NCBI GenBank assembly: GCA_038116745.1
Contig: JAYODW010000015.1
Location: forward strand, 1-64,000
DNA from: JAYODW01 sp038116745
Lineage (GTDB): Bacteria; Pseudomonadota; Gammaproteobacteria; Ga0077536
DNA length: 64,000 bases
Direction: 5' to 3'
Shown piece by piece: positions 52,255 to 61,285 of this stretch; position 1 is the stretch's first letter, and every line of letters begins with the position of its first letter. The notes beneath the pieces were generated by a model. It searched no databases. It was not told the DNA's origin and worked only from the letters and a program-made list of their open reading frames with translations. The position numbers and the translations under genes are program-made.

Positions 52255-53574
52255 ATGGAAGCTCTCGGAAACATCCCCACTACCACCAGCCCGCGCGTTT
52301 ACTCACGTGACGAACACCCGGTGTCACGAAAGTTCATTTCGCAGGAAGCGCTGAAGGTGCTGTACCGACTCAACGGCGCCGGCTTTCGCGCCTGTCTCGT
52401 CGGCGGCGGTGTGCGCGACCTGCTCCTTGGCAGGCAACCAAAAGATTTCGATATCGCGACCGACGCGCTGCCTGAGCAGGTGCGCGAACTGTTCCGTAAC
52501 TGCCGCCTGATCGGGCGCCGTTTCCGACTCGCCCACGTGCGCTTCGGGCGCGAAATTATCGAAGTCGCAACCTTCCGCGCACCGCTGTCCGAGGAGGACT
52601 GCGCAAGTTCACAAACCGAGGACGGCCGCATCCTGCGTGACAATGCATACGGGACTATCGATGACGATGCCTGGCGGCGGGACTTCTCCGCCAACGCGCT
52701 CTACTACGACATTGCCAGTTTTTCCATCATTGACTATGTCGGTGGCATGGAAGACATCCGGCGTGGCGTTCTACGTCTGATTGGCGATCCGGAGATACGC
52801 TTCCGCGAAGACCCGGTGCGCATGCTGCGTGCCATTCGATTTGCAGTAAAGCTCGGCTTCAGGCTCGAGCCAGAGACAGAGGCGTTTATTCAAAAATCCT
52901 CCGGCCTGCTCGACACCATCGCACCGGCCCGGCTGTTCGACGAGGTTCTTAAATTGCTTCATGGCGGGGCCGCCCTGGAAACCTTCTCCGCCCTGCGGCA
53001 TTACGGTCTCCTCACCCATCTCTTTCCTTTGACAGAGCAGGCTCTCAGCGAAGACGCAGATGGACTTCCAGCGCAGCTGGTCTCAGCTGCGCTGGCGAAC
53101 ACCGATGCGCGCGTTCAGGCCGAAAAATCGGTCACCCCCGCTTTTCTTCTCGCCGCCCTGCTCTGGGGACCTGTAGAACAGGAGTGCGCCAGACTGCTTG
53201 AAGAGGGTTTGAGCGAACACGAGGCGCGGGAATCTGCCGCCGACACCATCATTTCTCTACAGGTGACCCGACTCGCAGTTCCGCGCAGACTTTCTCAAAT
53301 GACCCGGGAAATCTGGGGACTGCAGGGTCGCCTGCTGCAACTGACACCCAGAAGGGCCCAGAAACTGCTCGAGCATCCCCGTTTCCGAGCCGCCTACGAT
53401 TTCTTGATGCTACGCGCTGAGGCTGGCGAGTCAGCCGTCCAGGCTGCGGCCCGCTGGTGGACTGATCTTCAGGCTGCTCATCCCGAAGATCAGTCCCGGC
53501 TGATAGCAGCGCGACGCGCGAACGCAGAGGCCCCCGGTGGCCGGCGGCGGCGGCGCAGAAGGCGGCCATCTTGA
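52255..53574 (+). CDS. pcnB: Poly(A) polymerase I
   Basis: Adds poly(A) tails that mark RNA for decay. 439 residues. It has nucleotidyltransferase motifs LVGGGVRDLLLG and DFDIATDA, and RRFRLAHVRFGREIIEVATF. The PcnB-type N-terminus with HPVSRKFISQEALKVLYRL separates it from CCA-adding enzymes. RIRFAVKLGF-like RAIRFAVKLGF lies mid-protein. The C-terminus ends in a run of eight Arg residues, a basic tail as in E. coli PcnB. folK begins in a TTGA overlap with its stop. Confidence 0.94.
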   Translation: MEALGNIPTTTSPRVYSRDEHPVSRKFISQEALKVLYRLNGAGFRACLVGGGVRDLLLGRQPKDFDIATDALPEQVRELFRNCRLIGRRFRLAHVRFGREIIEVATFRAPLSEEDCASSQTEDGRILRDNAYGTIDDDAWRRDFSANALYYDIASFSIIDYVGGMEDIRRGVLRLIGDPEIRFREDPVRMLRAIRFAVKLGFRLEPETEAFIQKSSGLLDTIAPARLFDEVLKLLHGGAALETFSALRHYGLLTHLFPLTEQALSEDADGLPAQLVSAALANTDARVQAEKSVTPAFLLAALLWGPVEQECARLLEEGLSEHEARESAADTIISLQVTRLAVPRRLSQMTREIWGLQGRLLQLTPRRAQKLLEHPRFRAAYDFLMLRAEAGESAVQAAARWWTDLQAAHPEDQSRLIAARRANAEAPGGRRRRRRRRPS

Positions 53575-54071
53575 GCATCGTGCGCGCGTATATCGGTCTG
53601 GGCAGCAACCTTCAGGAACCCGTGAGTCAGATCCAACGCGCTATCACGCAACTGTCCACCTTGAAAAAGAGCAGGCTTCTCGCGGTCTCTTCTATGTATG
53701 GAAATCCGCCGATGGGCCCGCAGGACCAACCGGATTTCGTCAACGCTGTTGCGGCGATGGAAACAGAGTTAAGCGCCCGCGCACTCCTGGAAGCGCTCCA
53801 GGAAATTGAACGTCAACAGGGTCGCGACCGCTCGGGGGAGCGCTGGGGTCCGCGTACGATTGACCTTGACCTCCTTGTCTTCGGCGCAGCAATCGTCAAC
53901 GAAACAGGTCTAGAGGTGCCTCATCCCGGCATCGCCAGCCGGGCTTTTGTCCTCATACCTCTGCGAGAGATTGCGCCGGGATTGGTCATCCCCGGTCTGG
54001 GTGAAATCGATACTGTCACTGATACGATCGACGCGAGCGCCCTTTGTGTCATCGACTCTGCGCAGGACTGA
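53571..54071 (+). CDS. folK: 2-amino-4-hydroxy-6-hydroxymethyldihydropteridine diphosphokinase
   Basis: Pyrophosphorylates the pterin in folate synthesis. 166 residues with AYIGLGSNLQEP, PDFVNAVAAMET, and the signature RWGPRTIDLDLLVFG followed by LEVPHPGIASRAFVL. The start is probably TTG at 53571, overlapping the pcnB stop, with AAGG about 9 bases upstream; a GTG three codons in (53580) is the alternative. panB, which follows folK in Pseudomonas, is absent. Confidence 0.94.
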   Translation: MSIVRAYIGLGSNLQEPVSQIQRAITQLSTLKKSRLLAVSSMYGNPPMGPQDQPDFVNAVAAMETELSARALLEALQEIERQQGRDRSGERWGPRTIDLDLLVFGAAIVNETGLEVPHPGIASRAFVLIPLREIAPGLVIPGLGEIDTVTDTIDASALCVIDSAQD

Positions 54072-54198
54072 GATAGGAAACCCGAAGGGAGCCCGTGGAA
54101 ATTTTGCCTGCCTACAGCAAATACAGCTCGCGAATCCCGCTGCACGCAGGGGTGGCGGCAAGTGGGACAGGCTTCGCTATTCGACTATAAAGGACGCA

Positions 54199-55053
54199 AT
54201 GGAAACTTCTTTCGACTTGCAATCCTTGCGCGCGCTGGTACGCGATTGGAAAACCCAGGGCCGGAGCATCGCTCTGGTGCCTACGATGGGCAACCTCCAC
54301 GAAGGACATCTTTCATTGCTGGCTCGCGCCCGTGAGATGGCAGAGCGGACCATCGTCAGTATTTTTGTAAACCCGATACAGTTCGGTCGTGGCGAAGATT
54401 ACGAGCGTTATCCCAGTACGCTGGATAGCGACCGCGCAAAACTCGAGGAAGCAGGCCTCGACCTGCTGTTTGCGCCGAACCTGTCCGAGCTTTATCCAGG
54501 AGGAATCACGGAGGATACACGGGTCACCGTCCCCCAACTGTCCGACATCCTGTGCGGAGAGTTCCGCCCCGGCCATTTTTCCGGGGTTGCCACCGTCGTG
54601 AGCAAGCTGCTGATTAACGTGCAACCCGATTACGCACTCTTTGGAGAAAAAGACTTCCAGCAGCTGTTAGTCATACGACGACTCGTGCATGACCTGCTGA
54701 TCCCGGTAGAGATTGTCGGCATGCCGATAGTCCGGGAAGCGGATGGACTGGCGATGAGCTCGAGGAATGCGTACCTGACGACGGACGAGCGTTCGCTCGC
54801 GACGGCGATTCATCGGAGCCTCGAACAAGCCGCCGCAGCGGTGCGCGCGCGGGCGGCCGGCTTGGCGGAAATTGAAGCGCAGGGCATCTCCGCGCTGCGC
54901 GCCAGCGGTATGCGGCCGGAATACTTCGCCGTGCGCAGAGCTGTCGATCTGGCGGCGCCAGGGCCCGACGATAAAGATCTCGTGGTCCTTGCCGCCGCGT
55001 GGCTTGGCAAAGCTCGTTTGATCGACAACGCCCGCATTTCTCTTGACGCTTGA
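54199..55053 (+). CDS. panC: Pantothenate synthetase
   Basis: Joins pantoate and beta-alanine with ATP. 284 residues with the HxGH-type motif VPTMGNLHEGHLSLL, IFVNPIQFGRGEDY, FGEKDFQQLLVIRRLV and the KMSKS-like MSSRNAYL. The ATG at 54199 is chosen; the open frame extends upstream over folK without family similarity. It lies 127 bases after folK. Confidence 0.96.
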   Translation: METSFDLQSLRALVRDWKTQGRSIALVPTMGNLHEGHLSLLARAREMAERTIVSIFVNPIQFGRGEDYERYPSTLDSDRAKLEEAGLDLLFAPNLSELYPGGITEDTRVTVPQLSDILCGEFRPGHFSGVATVVSKLLINVQPDYALFGEKDFQQLLVIRRLVHDLLIPVEIVGMPIVREADGLAMSSRNAYLTTDERSLATAIHRSLEQAAAAVRARAAGLAEIEAQGISALRASGMRPEYFAVRRAVDLAAPGPDDKDLVVLAAAWLGKARLIDNARISLDA

Positions 55054-55191
55054 CGTGTTGCGGAGTGGGGTTATGTCCCTGCCTGACTCGTGCCAGCGCG
55101 AGCACAGCAGCTACATGCCCGTGACTCGACGTCATAACCTGGATTCTCTCTAACTGGCTGACACTCACCCGCTGCAGAACTCCGGACAAGC

Positions 55192-56535
55192 ATGAACGAC
55201 GGTTTGTACATTAAAACTTTTGGCTGCCAGATGAACGAGTATGACTCGAACAAAATGGCCGCTCTGCTCGCGCATACCCATGGTCTTACGCGCGTGACTG
55301 ACACCGAGAACGCACGGGTTTTATTGATGAATACCTGCTCGGTCAGAGAAAAAGCCCAGGAAAAGCTGTTTTCTGAACTCGGGCGCTGGCGTGCATTGAA
55401 GGAAGCCGACCCCGGTCTGATTATCGGCGTTGGCGGCTGCGTCGCTTCCCAGGAGGGCGAGGACATCTGGGAGCGTGCACCTTTCGTTGATATTGTTTTC
55501 GGCCCTCAGACGCTGCATCGACTGCCAGCGCTGCTCACCGCGGTGCGCAATGGCACCGGGCCCGTAATCGACGTCAGCTTTCCCGAGATCGAGAAATTCG
55601 ACAATCTTCCCGCCGCTCAGGCCGAGGGCCCGAGTGTTTTCGTCTCCATCATGGAAGGGTGCAGCAAATATTGCAGCTTCTGCGTCGTGCCCTACACCCG
55701 TGGCACCGAATTCAGCAGGCCTTTCGACGACGTCATCACGGAAATCTACGATCTCGCGCAGGACGGCGCCCGGGAAGTCGTGCTTCTGGGTCAGAACGTG
55801 AACGCGTACCGCGGCCTGACTCACGACCGCAGAATTGTCGATCTGGCGGCCCTGATCCGCTACGTGGCAGCAATCGATGAGGTGGAGCGGATTCGCTTTA
55901 CGACATCCCATCCAATCGAGTTCAGCGACCGGCTTATCTCGACTTTCGCCGAAGAGCCCAAACTCGTGAATCATGTGCACCTGCCGGTGCAGAGCGGCTC
56001 GGATCGCATCCTGCAACTTATGAAGCGCGGCTACAGCTCTGGGGAATACCGGGCAATCATTGAGAAACTTCGACAGCTGCGCCCTGAAATAGCCATATCC
56101 TCTGACTTCATTGTTGGTTTTCCCGGCGAGACCAACGAAGACTTCATGGACACAATGGCGCTGATTGATGACATCGCGTTCGATACTTCGTTCAGTTTCA
56201 TTTACAGCCCACGGCCGGGGACTCCGGCGGCGGATCTTCCTGACGATGTCTCGCTGCATGAAAAGAAACACCGGCTGGCGATCCTGCAGCGGCGCATCAT
56301 TGAACTGGCAGAGCGCAGGAGTCAGTCCATGGTCGGCACACAGCAGCTCATCCTTATCACCGGAAATGCCAGAAAGGATCCGGGAGAGCTTTCCGGACGA
56401 ACGGAAAACAATCGCACCGTCAATTTCGCCGGAGCCCCTGAGCTCATCGGGCAGCTGGCCGAAGTCCGGATTACTGCTGCCCTTCCGAATTCACTGCGCG
56501 GAGAGCTGATCGGGCCCATCCCGGCGACCGCATGA
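55192..56535 (+). CDS. miaB: tRNA-2-methylthio-N6-dimethylallyladenosine synthase MiaB
   Basis: Radical-SAM methylthiotransferase acting on A37 of tRNAs that read UNN codons. 447 residues. The UPF0004 domain has FGCQMNEYDS, NTCSVREKAQEK and VGGCVASQEG; the radical-SAM cluster is MEGCSKYCSFCVVPYTRG; a TRAM domain is at the C-terminus (about 375-440). Its stop overlaps the next gene (ATGA). It starts the conserved miaB-phoH-ybeY-corC-lnt order. Confidence 0.97.
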   Translation: MNDGLYIKTFGCQMNEYDSNKMAALLAHTHGLTRVTDTENARVLLMNTCSVREKAQEKLFSELGRWRALKEADPGLIIGVGGCVASQEGEDIWERAPFVDIVFGPQTLHRLPALLTAVRNGTGPVIDVSFPEIEKFDNLPAAQAEGPSVFVSIMEGCSKYCSFCVVPYTRGTEFSRPFDDVITEIYDLAQDGAREVVLLGQNVNAYRGLTHDRRIVDLAALIRYVAAIDEVERIRFTTSHPIEFSDRLISTFAEEPKLVNHVHLPVQSGSDRILQLMKRGYSSGEYRAIIEKLRQLRPEIAISSDFIVGFPGETNEDFMDTMALIDDIAFDTSFSFIYSPRPGTPAADLPDDVSLHEKKHRLAILQRRIIELAERRSQSMVGTQQLILITGNARKDPGELSGRTENNRTVNFAGAPELIGQLAEVRITAALPNSLRGELIGPIPATA

Positions 56536-57506
56536 GAACCGATCGTTTAATCGTTCTGGAACCAGCGGACAACGAACGTCTTGCCAACCTCTGCGGTCAG
56601 TTCGACGAGCACCTGCGCATGCTCGAACGCAGGACCGGCGTCGACATTGGCAATCGCGGCAATACGTTCAACCTCAGCGGCTCTGACCACGCAGTACGCG
56701 CCGCCGAGAGCGCCATCAGGCAGCTTTATGAAATGACGGCGTCCAAAATACTGTGTGCTAACGATGTTCATCTGGAGCTCGCGAACGATACTTCGAGTGA
56801 GACGCATGAGGGACCTGAGGACGACAGTATCCGCACGCGCCGCGGGCTGGTCCGGGCCAGGGGCGTGAACCAGAAGCGCTATCTCGCCGCCATCCGTACC
56901 AATGACATCAGTTTCGGGATCGGACCCGCGGGAACCGGCAAGACCTACCTGGCTGTGGCGAGCGCCGTTGCGGCCCTCGAGTCCGACAGCGTGAGGCGCG
57001 TCTGTTTGGTGCGACCCGCTGTAGAGGCCGGAGAGCGTCTTGGGTTCCTACCCGGCGATATGGCGCAGAAGATTGATCCCTACCTGCGCCCGTTGTACGA
57101 CGCGCTCTACGAAATGCTCGGATTCGAACGCGTCGCTAAACTCATTGAACGCAGCGTGATCGAGGTGGCGCCACTTGCTTTCATGCGCGGACGCACACTG
57201 AACGAATCGTTCATCATCCTGGATGAAGCGCAAAACACCACTATCGAACAAATGAAAATGTTCCTCACCCGGATTGGCTTCGGTTCGCGCGCCGTAGTGA
57301 CCGGAGACGTTACGCAGATTGATCTCCCGCGCGGCAAAACGTCCGGGCTCAAGCATGTCAGCGAAGTTCTGAGCGGCGTGGCAGGCATCAGCTTTACGCA
57401 CTTCCAGTCCCGTGACGTCGTCCGACACAAGCTGGTCGCAGCAATCCTGGACGCGTACGCTGAACACGAGATCACGTCGACGGACAGAGATGTCGACGCA
57501 AACTGA
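56532..57506 (+). CDS. ybeZ: PhoH-family ATPase YbeZ
   Basis: 324 residues. A short N-terminal KH-like domain is followed by the PhoH core with Walker A GPAGTGKTYLAVA (about 131), Walker B FIILDEAQNTTIEQMKMF and the PhoH signature VVTGDVTQIDLPRGK. It is thought to be an RNA-dependent ATPase that works with the adjacent YbeY in rRNA processing. It overlaps miaB by 4 bases and ybeY by 17. It is a paralogue of the PIN-PhoH protein at 23039. Confidence 0.95.
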   Translation: MRTDRLIVLEPADNERLANLCGQFDEHLRMLERRTGVDIGNRGNTFNLSGSDHAVRAAESAIRQLYEMTASKILCANDVHLELANDTSSETHEGPEDDSIRTRRGLVRARGVNQKRYLAAIRTNDISFGIGPAGTGKTYLAVASAVAALESDSVRRVCLVRPAVEAGERLGFLPGDMAQKIDPYLRPLYDALYEMLGFERVAKLIERSVIEVAPLAFMRGRTLNESFIILDEAQNTTIEQMKMFLTRIGFGSRAVVTGDVTQIDLPRGKTSGLKHVSEVLSGVAGISFTHFQSRDVVRHKLVAAILDAYAEHEITSTDRDVDAN

Positions 57507-57975
57507 ACCGCCCCCTGCCGAGGCGCGGCTGCAGCTGGACCTGCAGATTGCGGACGGCAGCGCGCAGATACCGGACCGCCTAACGCTTGAGCGCTACCTT
57601 CAGGCAGCACTGGACGAGCGCCTTTTGCCCAGCAGCCTGACGCTGCGGGTCGTTGGGAGCGACGAATCGTGCGCGCTCAACCATGAATTCCGCAACATTG
57701 CCAGACCAACCAACGTTCTCGCGTTTCCTTCTACAGGGCTGGAAGAAATTTTCCCGGAGTTTCTCGGCGATATCGTCGTGTGCGGCCCTCGGGTCACCGA
57801 GGAAGCTGCTGAGCAGGGGAAATCCGTTGAGGCGCACTGGGCACACCTCATCATTCATGGCGCTCTGCATCTGCTGGGGTATGACCACATAAAAACGGAC
57901 GATGCCGCTCGCATGGAAGCGCGCGAACGCAGGCTGCTTGCCGGCCTCGGTTTTCCGGATCCTTACGCCCGATGA
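57490..57975 (+). CDS. ybeY: Endoribonuclease YbeY
   Basis: Zinc-dependent RNase for 16S rRNA 3' maturation and ribosome quality control. 161 residues with the metal motif HLIIHGALHLLGYDH and NIARPTNVLAFPS. The ATG at 57490 (MSTQTEPPP) overlaps the end of ybeZ by 17 bases; longer in-frame starts run inside ybeZ and are not supported. Confidence 0.95.
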   Translation: MSTQTEPPPAEARLQLDLQIADGSAQIPDRLTLERYLQAALDERLLPSSLTLRVVGSDESCALNHEFRNIARPTNVLAFPSTGLEEIFPEFLGDIVVCGPRVTEEAAEQGKSVEAHWAHLIIHGALHLLGYDHIKTDDAARMEARERRLLAGLGFPDPYAR

Positions 57976-58015
57976 ACGCGATCAAGCCCCGGACGTCATC
58001 AGGAAAATTCTTCAC

Positions 58016-58843
58016 ATGAGAGCATGGCTGGGGCGCCTTCTGTTCAGACTGCGGTACCGGCCGGATGGGCGCGAGCAGCTGGTTGAACGACTGCACGATG
58101 CAGAAGCGCAGCACGTCATCGATCCGGACACCGTCGCGATGATGGAAGGCGCTCTGCTGGTGTCGGAAATGAAGGTGCGGGACATCATGGTGCCGCGCTC
58201 CGAGATCGTTTTTATCGACGAAGACAGTTTGCCCAAGGATTTCCTCGCCGACGTCATTGAGTCCGGGCATTCCCGGTTTCCAGTATTCGATGAAGAAAGA
58301 GAACACGCGCTGGGGATTCTGCTCGCTAAAGATCTGCTGCCTCTCGCTCTAGATGCGGAGACACCATTTGATATCCAGGACTCCATCAGACCGGTAGTTT
58401 TTGTTCCCGAAAGCAAACGCCTCAACATCCTGCTGCGCGAATTCCGCGAGCGACGCAATCACCTGGCCCTGGTCGTCGACGAATACGGCGGAATTTCCGG
58501 TCTGGTAACCATAGAGGACGTCATCGAGCAGATCGTCGGCAACATCGATGACGAGCACGACTTCGCCGAAGAAGACAACATCAAGCGCCACAGGGACGAG
58601 CGCTACACGGTCAAAGCGCGAGCTACTCTTGACGAATTCAATGAATTTTTCGGCGTCGACCTGAGTTCAGACAGTTACGAAACCGTGGGCGGTTTTGTCA
58701 TACACGCCCTCGGACACCTGCCCAGGCGCGGGGAAGAACTTGAATTCCAGGGATTCAACTTCAAAGTTCTGCGGGCAGACCGCCGGCGGATCAGATTGCT
58801 GCGGGTTATTCGCAGAACCGTTCACCCCGATCCGGCACCATGA
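58016..58843 (+). CDS. corC: CorC/YbeX CBS-domain protein
   Basis: Linked to magnesium and cobalt homeostasis and ribosome function. 275 residues from the ATG at 58016, the first usable start in this frame. No membrane domain; a CBS pair (about 55-180; MVPRSEIVFIDEDSL and VVDEYGGISGLVTIEDVIEQ) is followed by the CorC/HlyC C-terminal domain (about 195-270). It lies 40 bases after ybeY and its stop overlaps the lnt ATG. Confidence 0.93.
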   Translation: MRAWLGRLLFRLRYRPDGREQLVERLHDAEAQHVIDPDTVAMMEGALLVSEMKVRDIMVPRSEIVFIDEDSLPKDFLADVIESGHSRFPVFDEEREHALGILLAKDLLPLALDAETPFDIQDSIRPVVFVPESKRLNILLREFRERRNHLALVVDEYGGISGLVTIEDVIEQIVGNIDDEHDFAEEDNIKRHRDERYTVKARATLDEFNEFFGVDLSSDSYETVGGFVIHALGHLPRRGEELEFQGFNFKVLRADRRRIRLLRVIRRTVHPDPAP

Positions 58844-60384
58844 GCCAGCCTTGCGCGGTAGCCTCCGACGAGGTCGGGCCCCGTCGGCGTGGCTCCCGAG
58901 GACGCACCCTGATCGCTCTTTTAAGCGGTGTTGTGCTGCCTTTGGCATTCGCGCCGCTGTCGTTCTGGCCGCTGTCCATCCTGGCGCCTGCAGCGCTGTT
59001 GCTCTGCCTGCGACATTCCTCTGCCAAACAGGCAGCCATCACGGGCTGGTTTTTCGGGCTCGGAATGTTCGGACACGGCGTCTGGTGGATCCAGGTCAGC
59101 GTGCACCAGTTCGGCGTGCCGCACCATGCTTTTTCGATAGGCGTCACCGCCCTGTTCGTCGCCGCAATGGCGCTATACCTCTGCGTGTTTGCACTGCTGC
59201 ACCACAAGGTCGCTAAACGGATCGGCTTTGGCGCTGCCCTCGCCCTCGCCCCCGCTCTGTGGGTCGGGCTGGAGATGCTGCGCGGCTGGTTGTTCACCGG
59301 TTTCCCCTGGCTCCTTCTGGGATACAGCCAGCTTGATACGGCCTTTGCCGGATATATCCCTGTGATAGGAATACATGGCGTCTCCTTCATCCTCATGACA
59401 CTGTCTGCAACGCTTGCCTGGAGCGCCATTCAGCAGGGAGTGCTCTCAGTCTGCAGCAGCCTGATGCTCATGTTAGGGCTTTGGATGGGCGGGCACGCGC
59501 TCAGCGCAGTCGAATTCTCTCAGCCTCTGGGGCCGAGGCTGCAGGTCGCTCTGATTCAGGGCGCTGTTCCGCAGGCTTTGAAATGGCGTCCGGAAGAAAA
59601 AGTGGCGTCGATCGCGCTCTACCGCGATCTCAGCCTGCCCTATCGGAATTCCGATCTACTTATCTGGCCGGAAACCGCTATTCCTGCGTTTCCGCAGGAG
59701 ATTCCGCAAGTCATGAACCAGCTGCTTGCAACGTTCGACGATGTGGATGTGCTGTCCGGGATTCCTACGGGAGACCCGTATTCCGGCGCCTATTACAACA
59801 GCGTGATCGCGCTGAATGCTCAAGCCGAGCAATATCACAAGCATCATCTCGTGCCCTTTGGCGAGTACTTTCCCCTTAAGAGCTGGTGGCAAGGTCTTGC
59901 GCGCTTGCTGTCGATTCCCATGTCGGACTTCAGCGCCGGGCCCGCTTTTCAAGCACCTCTCACAGCTGCCGGTTACAAGGTTGGGATATCTATCTGCTAT
60001 GAAGCTGCTTTCGCCAGAGAAATTGCACGTGCGCTACCGGACGCGGCTTTTCTGGTTAACGTCAGCAATGACGCATGGTTTGGAGACACCATTGCGCCGC
60101 ACCAACACCTGCAGATAGCGCGTGCGCGCGCGTTGGAAACCGGGCGTTACCTGCTGCGCGGCACCAACTCCGGGATTTCTGCCGTCATAGATGAGCGTGG
60201 CCAGATTCAGGCCCAGGCCCCCCAGTTCGCCCGTACAGTGCTCATTGGAGAATTCGGGCCAAGGCAGGGCGCCACCCCATTCGTACGTTTCGGCGACGGG
60301 CCGATTCTGATTCTGGGCCTGTTCAGCGTTTTGGCTGTGTCCCTCGCGCACTGGAGACGCGCCGGGCGGCATGGTGGAGCGTAA
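58840..60384 (+). CDS. lnt: Apolipoprotein N-acyltransferase
   Basis: Adds the third acyl chain to lipoproteins in the inner membrane, needed for those destined for Lol export, such as the BamB, BamC, PilF and OmpA-like lipoproteins of this window. 514 residues: six or so N-terminal membrane helices, a nitrilase-type domain and a last helix near 485-505. The catalytic triad is Glu277 in IWPETAIPAF, Lys in KHHLVPFGEYFP (about 334) and Cys386 in ISICYEAAFA. The 3' end overlaps the popT gene by 62 bases on the other strand. Confidence 0.96.
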   Translation: MSQPCAVASDEVGPRRRGSRGRTLIALLSGVVLPLAFAPLSFWPLSILAPAALLLCLRHSSAKQAAITGWFFGLGMFGHGVWWIQVSVHQFGVPHHAFSIGVTALFVAAMALYLCVFALLHHKVAKRIGFGAALALAPALWVGLEMLRGWLFTGFPWLLLGYSQLDTAFAGYIPVIGIHGVSFILMTLSATLAWSAIQQGVLSVCSSLMLMLGLWMGGHALSAVEFSQPLGPRLQVALIQGAVPQALKWRPEEKVASIALYRDLSLPYRNSDLLIWPETAIPAFPQEIPQVMNQLLATFDDVDVLSGIPTGDPYSGAYYNSVIALNAQAEQYHKHHLVPFGEYFPLKSWWQGLARLLSIPMSDFSAGPAFQAPLTAAGYKVGISICYEAAFAREIARALPDAAFLVNVSNDAWFGDTIAPHQHLQIARARALETGRYLLRGTNSGISAVIDERGQIQAQAPQFARTVLIGEFGPRQGATPFVRFGDGPILILGLFSVLAVSLAHWRRAGRHGGA

Positions 60385-61252
60385 CAACGACCACAGCGCC
60401 GAGGACCGCCAGCGCTATCGAATGCCCGGTGGCGGTATTCCAGTCGGGCAGCACGGGCTGTGAGCTGACCAGCCGGGACTTGCCCCGTACCAGCTCGTAG
60501 CCGCGATTCTGAAAAGGCCACACAACCCACAACGAGGCGGCCAGAATACCGGTCATCGCCACCATGGTGCCGCGCTCGTAGCGGTGCAGCACCCAGGCGA
60601 GCGCTCTGCTGAACAATACCAATCCGCTGAGCAGGCCAAGGATAAAAGGCAGCAGAACATGAAAGCGGAAGTGACCCACGGCGTCGAGGACATACGCGTA
60701 TTTACCCAGAATGAGCAGGACAAAAGAGCCGGAGATCCCTGGCAACATCATGGCGCTGACCGCGAGACTTCCAGCGAGGACGATGAACCACCAGGCTTCG
60801 GGGGTCTGGGTCGGCACCGCGGTTACCACGAGCAACCCCAGGAAGATGCCTGCAAACAGCGCGGGAATATCTCGGGCGCCGACGCCACCGAGATCGGTCG
60901 TCAGAGTAAATAAAGAGCCGCAGATGAGACCGAAAAAGAGTCCGTAAACCAGCGCAGGATGCAGAGTCAGCAACTCCGGGATCGGAACTACGCGGGTGAA
61001 AAACAGCACCGCAGAGACAATCCCGGCCAGCACAGGCAGGACGAACTCAAAATGCGGGCGGCGCACCGCGGTGCTGACATCCAGCGCCAGAACCGCCCGC
61101 AGCCAGATCAGGTCAAACGATTTGATGGCGTCGATAAAGCGGCCATAGATCCCGAGGATCAGCGCCATCGTGCCACCGGAGACTCCGGGGACCACATCGG
61201 CAGCGCCCATGCACAGCCCTTTGGCAAACAGCGCGAGGAAAGTGCTACGCAT
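60323..61252 (-). CDS. DUF368 family undecaprenyl-phosphate translocase (PopT-like)
   Basis: 309 residues and about eight to nine membrane segments. The family motif MGAADVVPGVSGGTMALILGIY is at the N-terminus and a second one, MLPGISGSFVLLILGKY, lies mid-protein, showing the internal inverted duplication of the family. DUF368 (PopT) proteins have been identified as flippases returning undecaprenyl phosphate to the cytoplasmic face for cell-wall synthesis. Assignment to this substrate is by family only. Confidence 0.87.
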   Translation of the reverse strand: MRSTFLALFAKGLCMGAADVVPGVSGGTMALILGIYGRFIDAIKSFDLIWLRAVLALDVSTAVRRPHFEFVLPVLAGIVSAVLFFTRVVPIPELLTLHPALVYGLFFGLICGSLFTLTTDLGGVGARDIPALFAGIFLGLLVVTAVPTQTPEAWWFIVLAGSLAVSAMMLPGISGSFVLLILGKYAYVLDAVGHFRFHVLLPFILGLLSGLVLFSRALAWVLHRYERGTMVAMTGILAASLWVVWPFQNRGYELVRGKSRLVSSQPVLPDWNTATGHSIALAVLGAVVVVTLHHAARRVSSARGTQPKR

Positions 61253-61285
61253 GGCACCTTCCGCAGGGTGTGGGGACCAGCCTGC

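Noticed and set aside
54186..54191. TATAAA as a -10 for panC
   Set aside because: Only 8 bases before the ATG and no -35; a transcript from it would be leaderless, which is unlikely here.
55321..56271. 316-codon minus-strand open frame inside miaB
   Set aside because: Entirely antisense to conserved miaB motifs; composition is typical of shadow frames.
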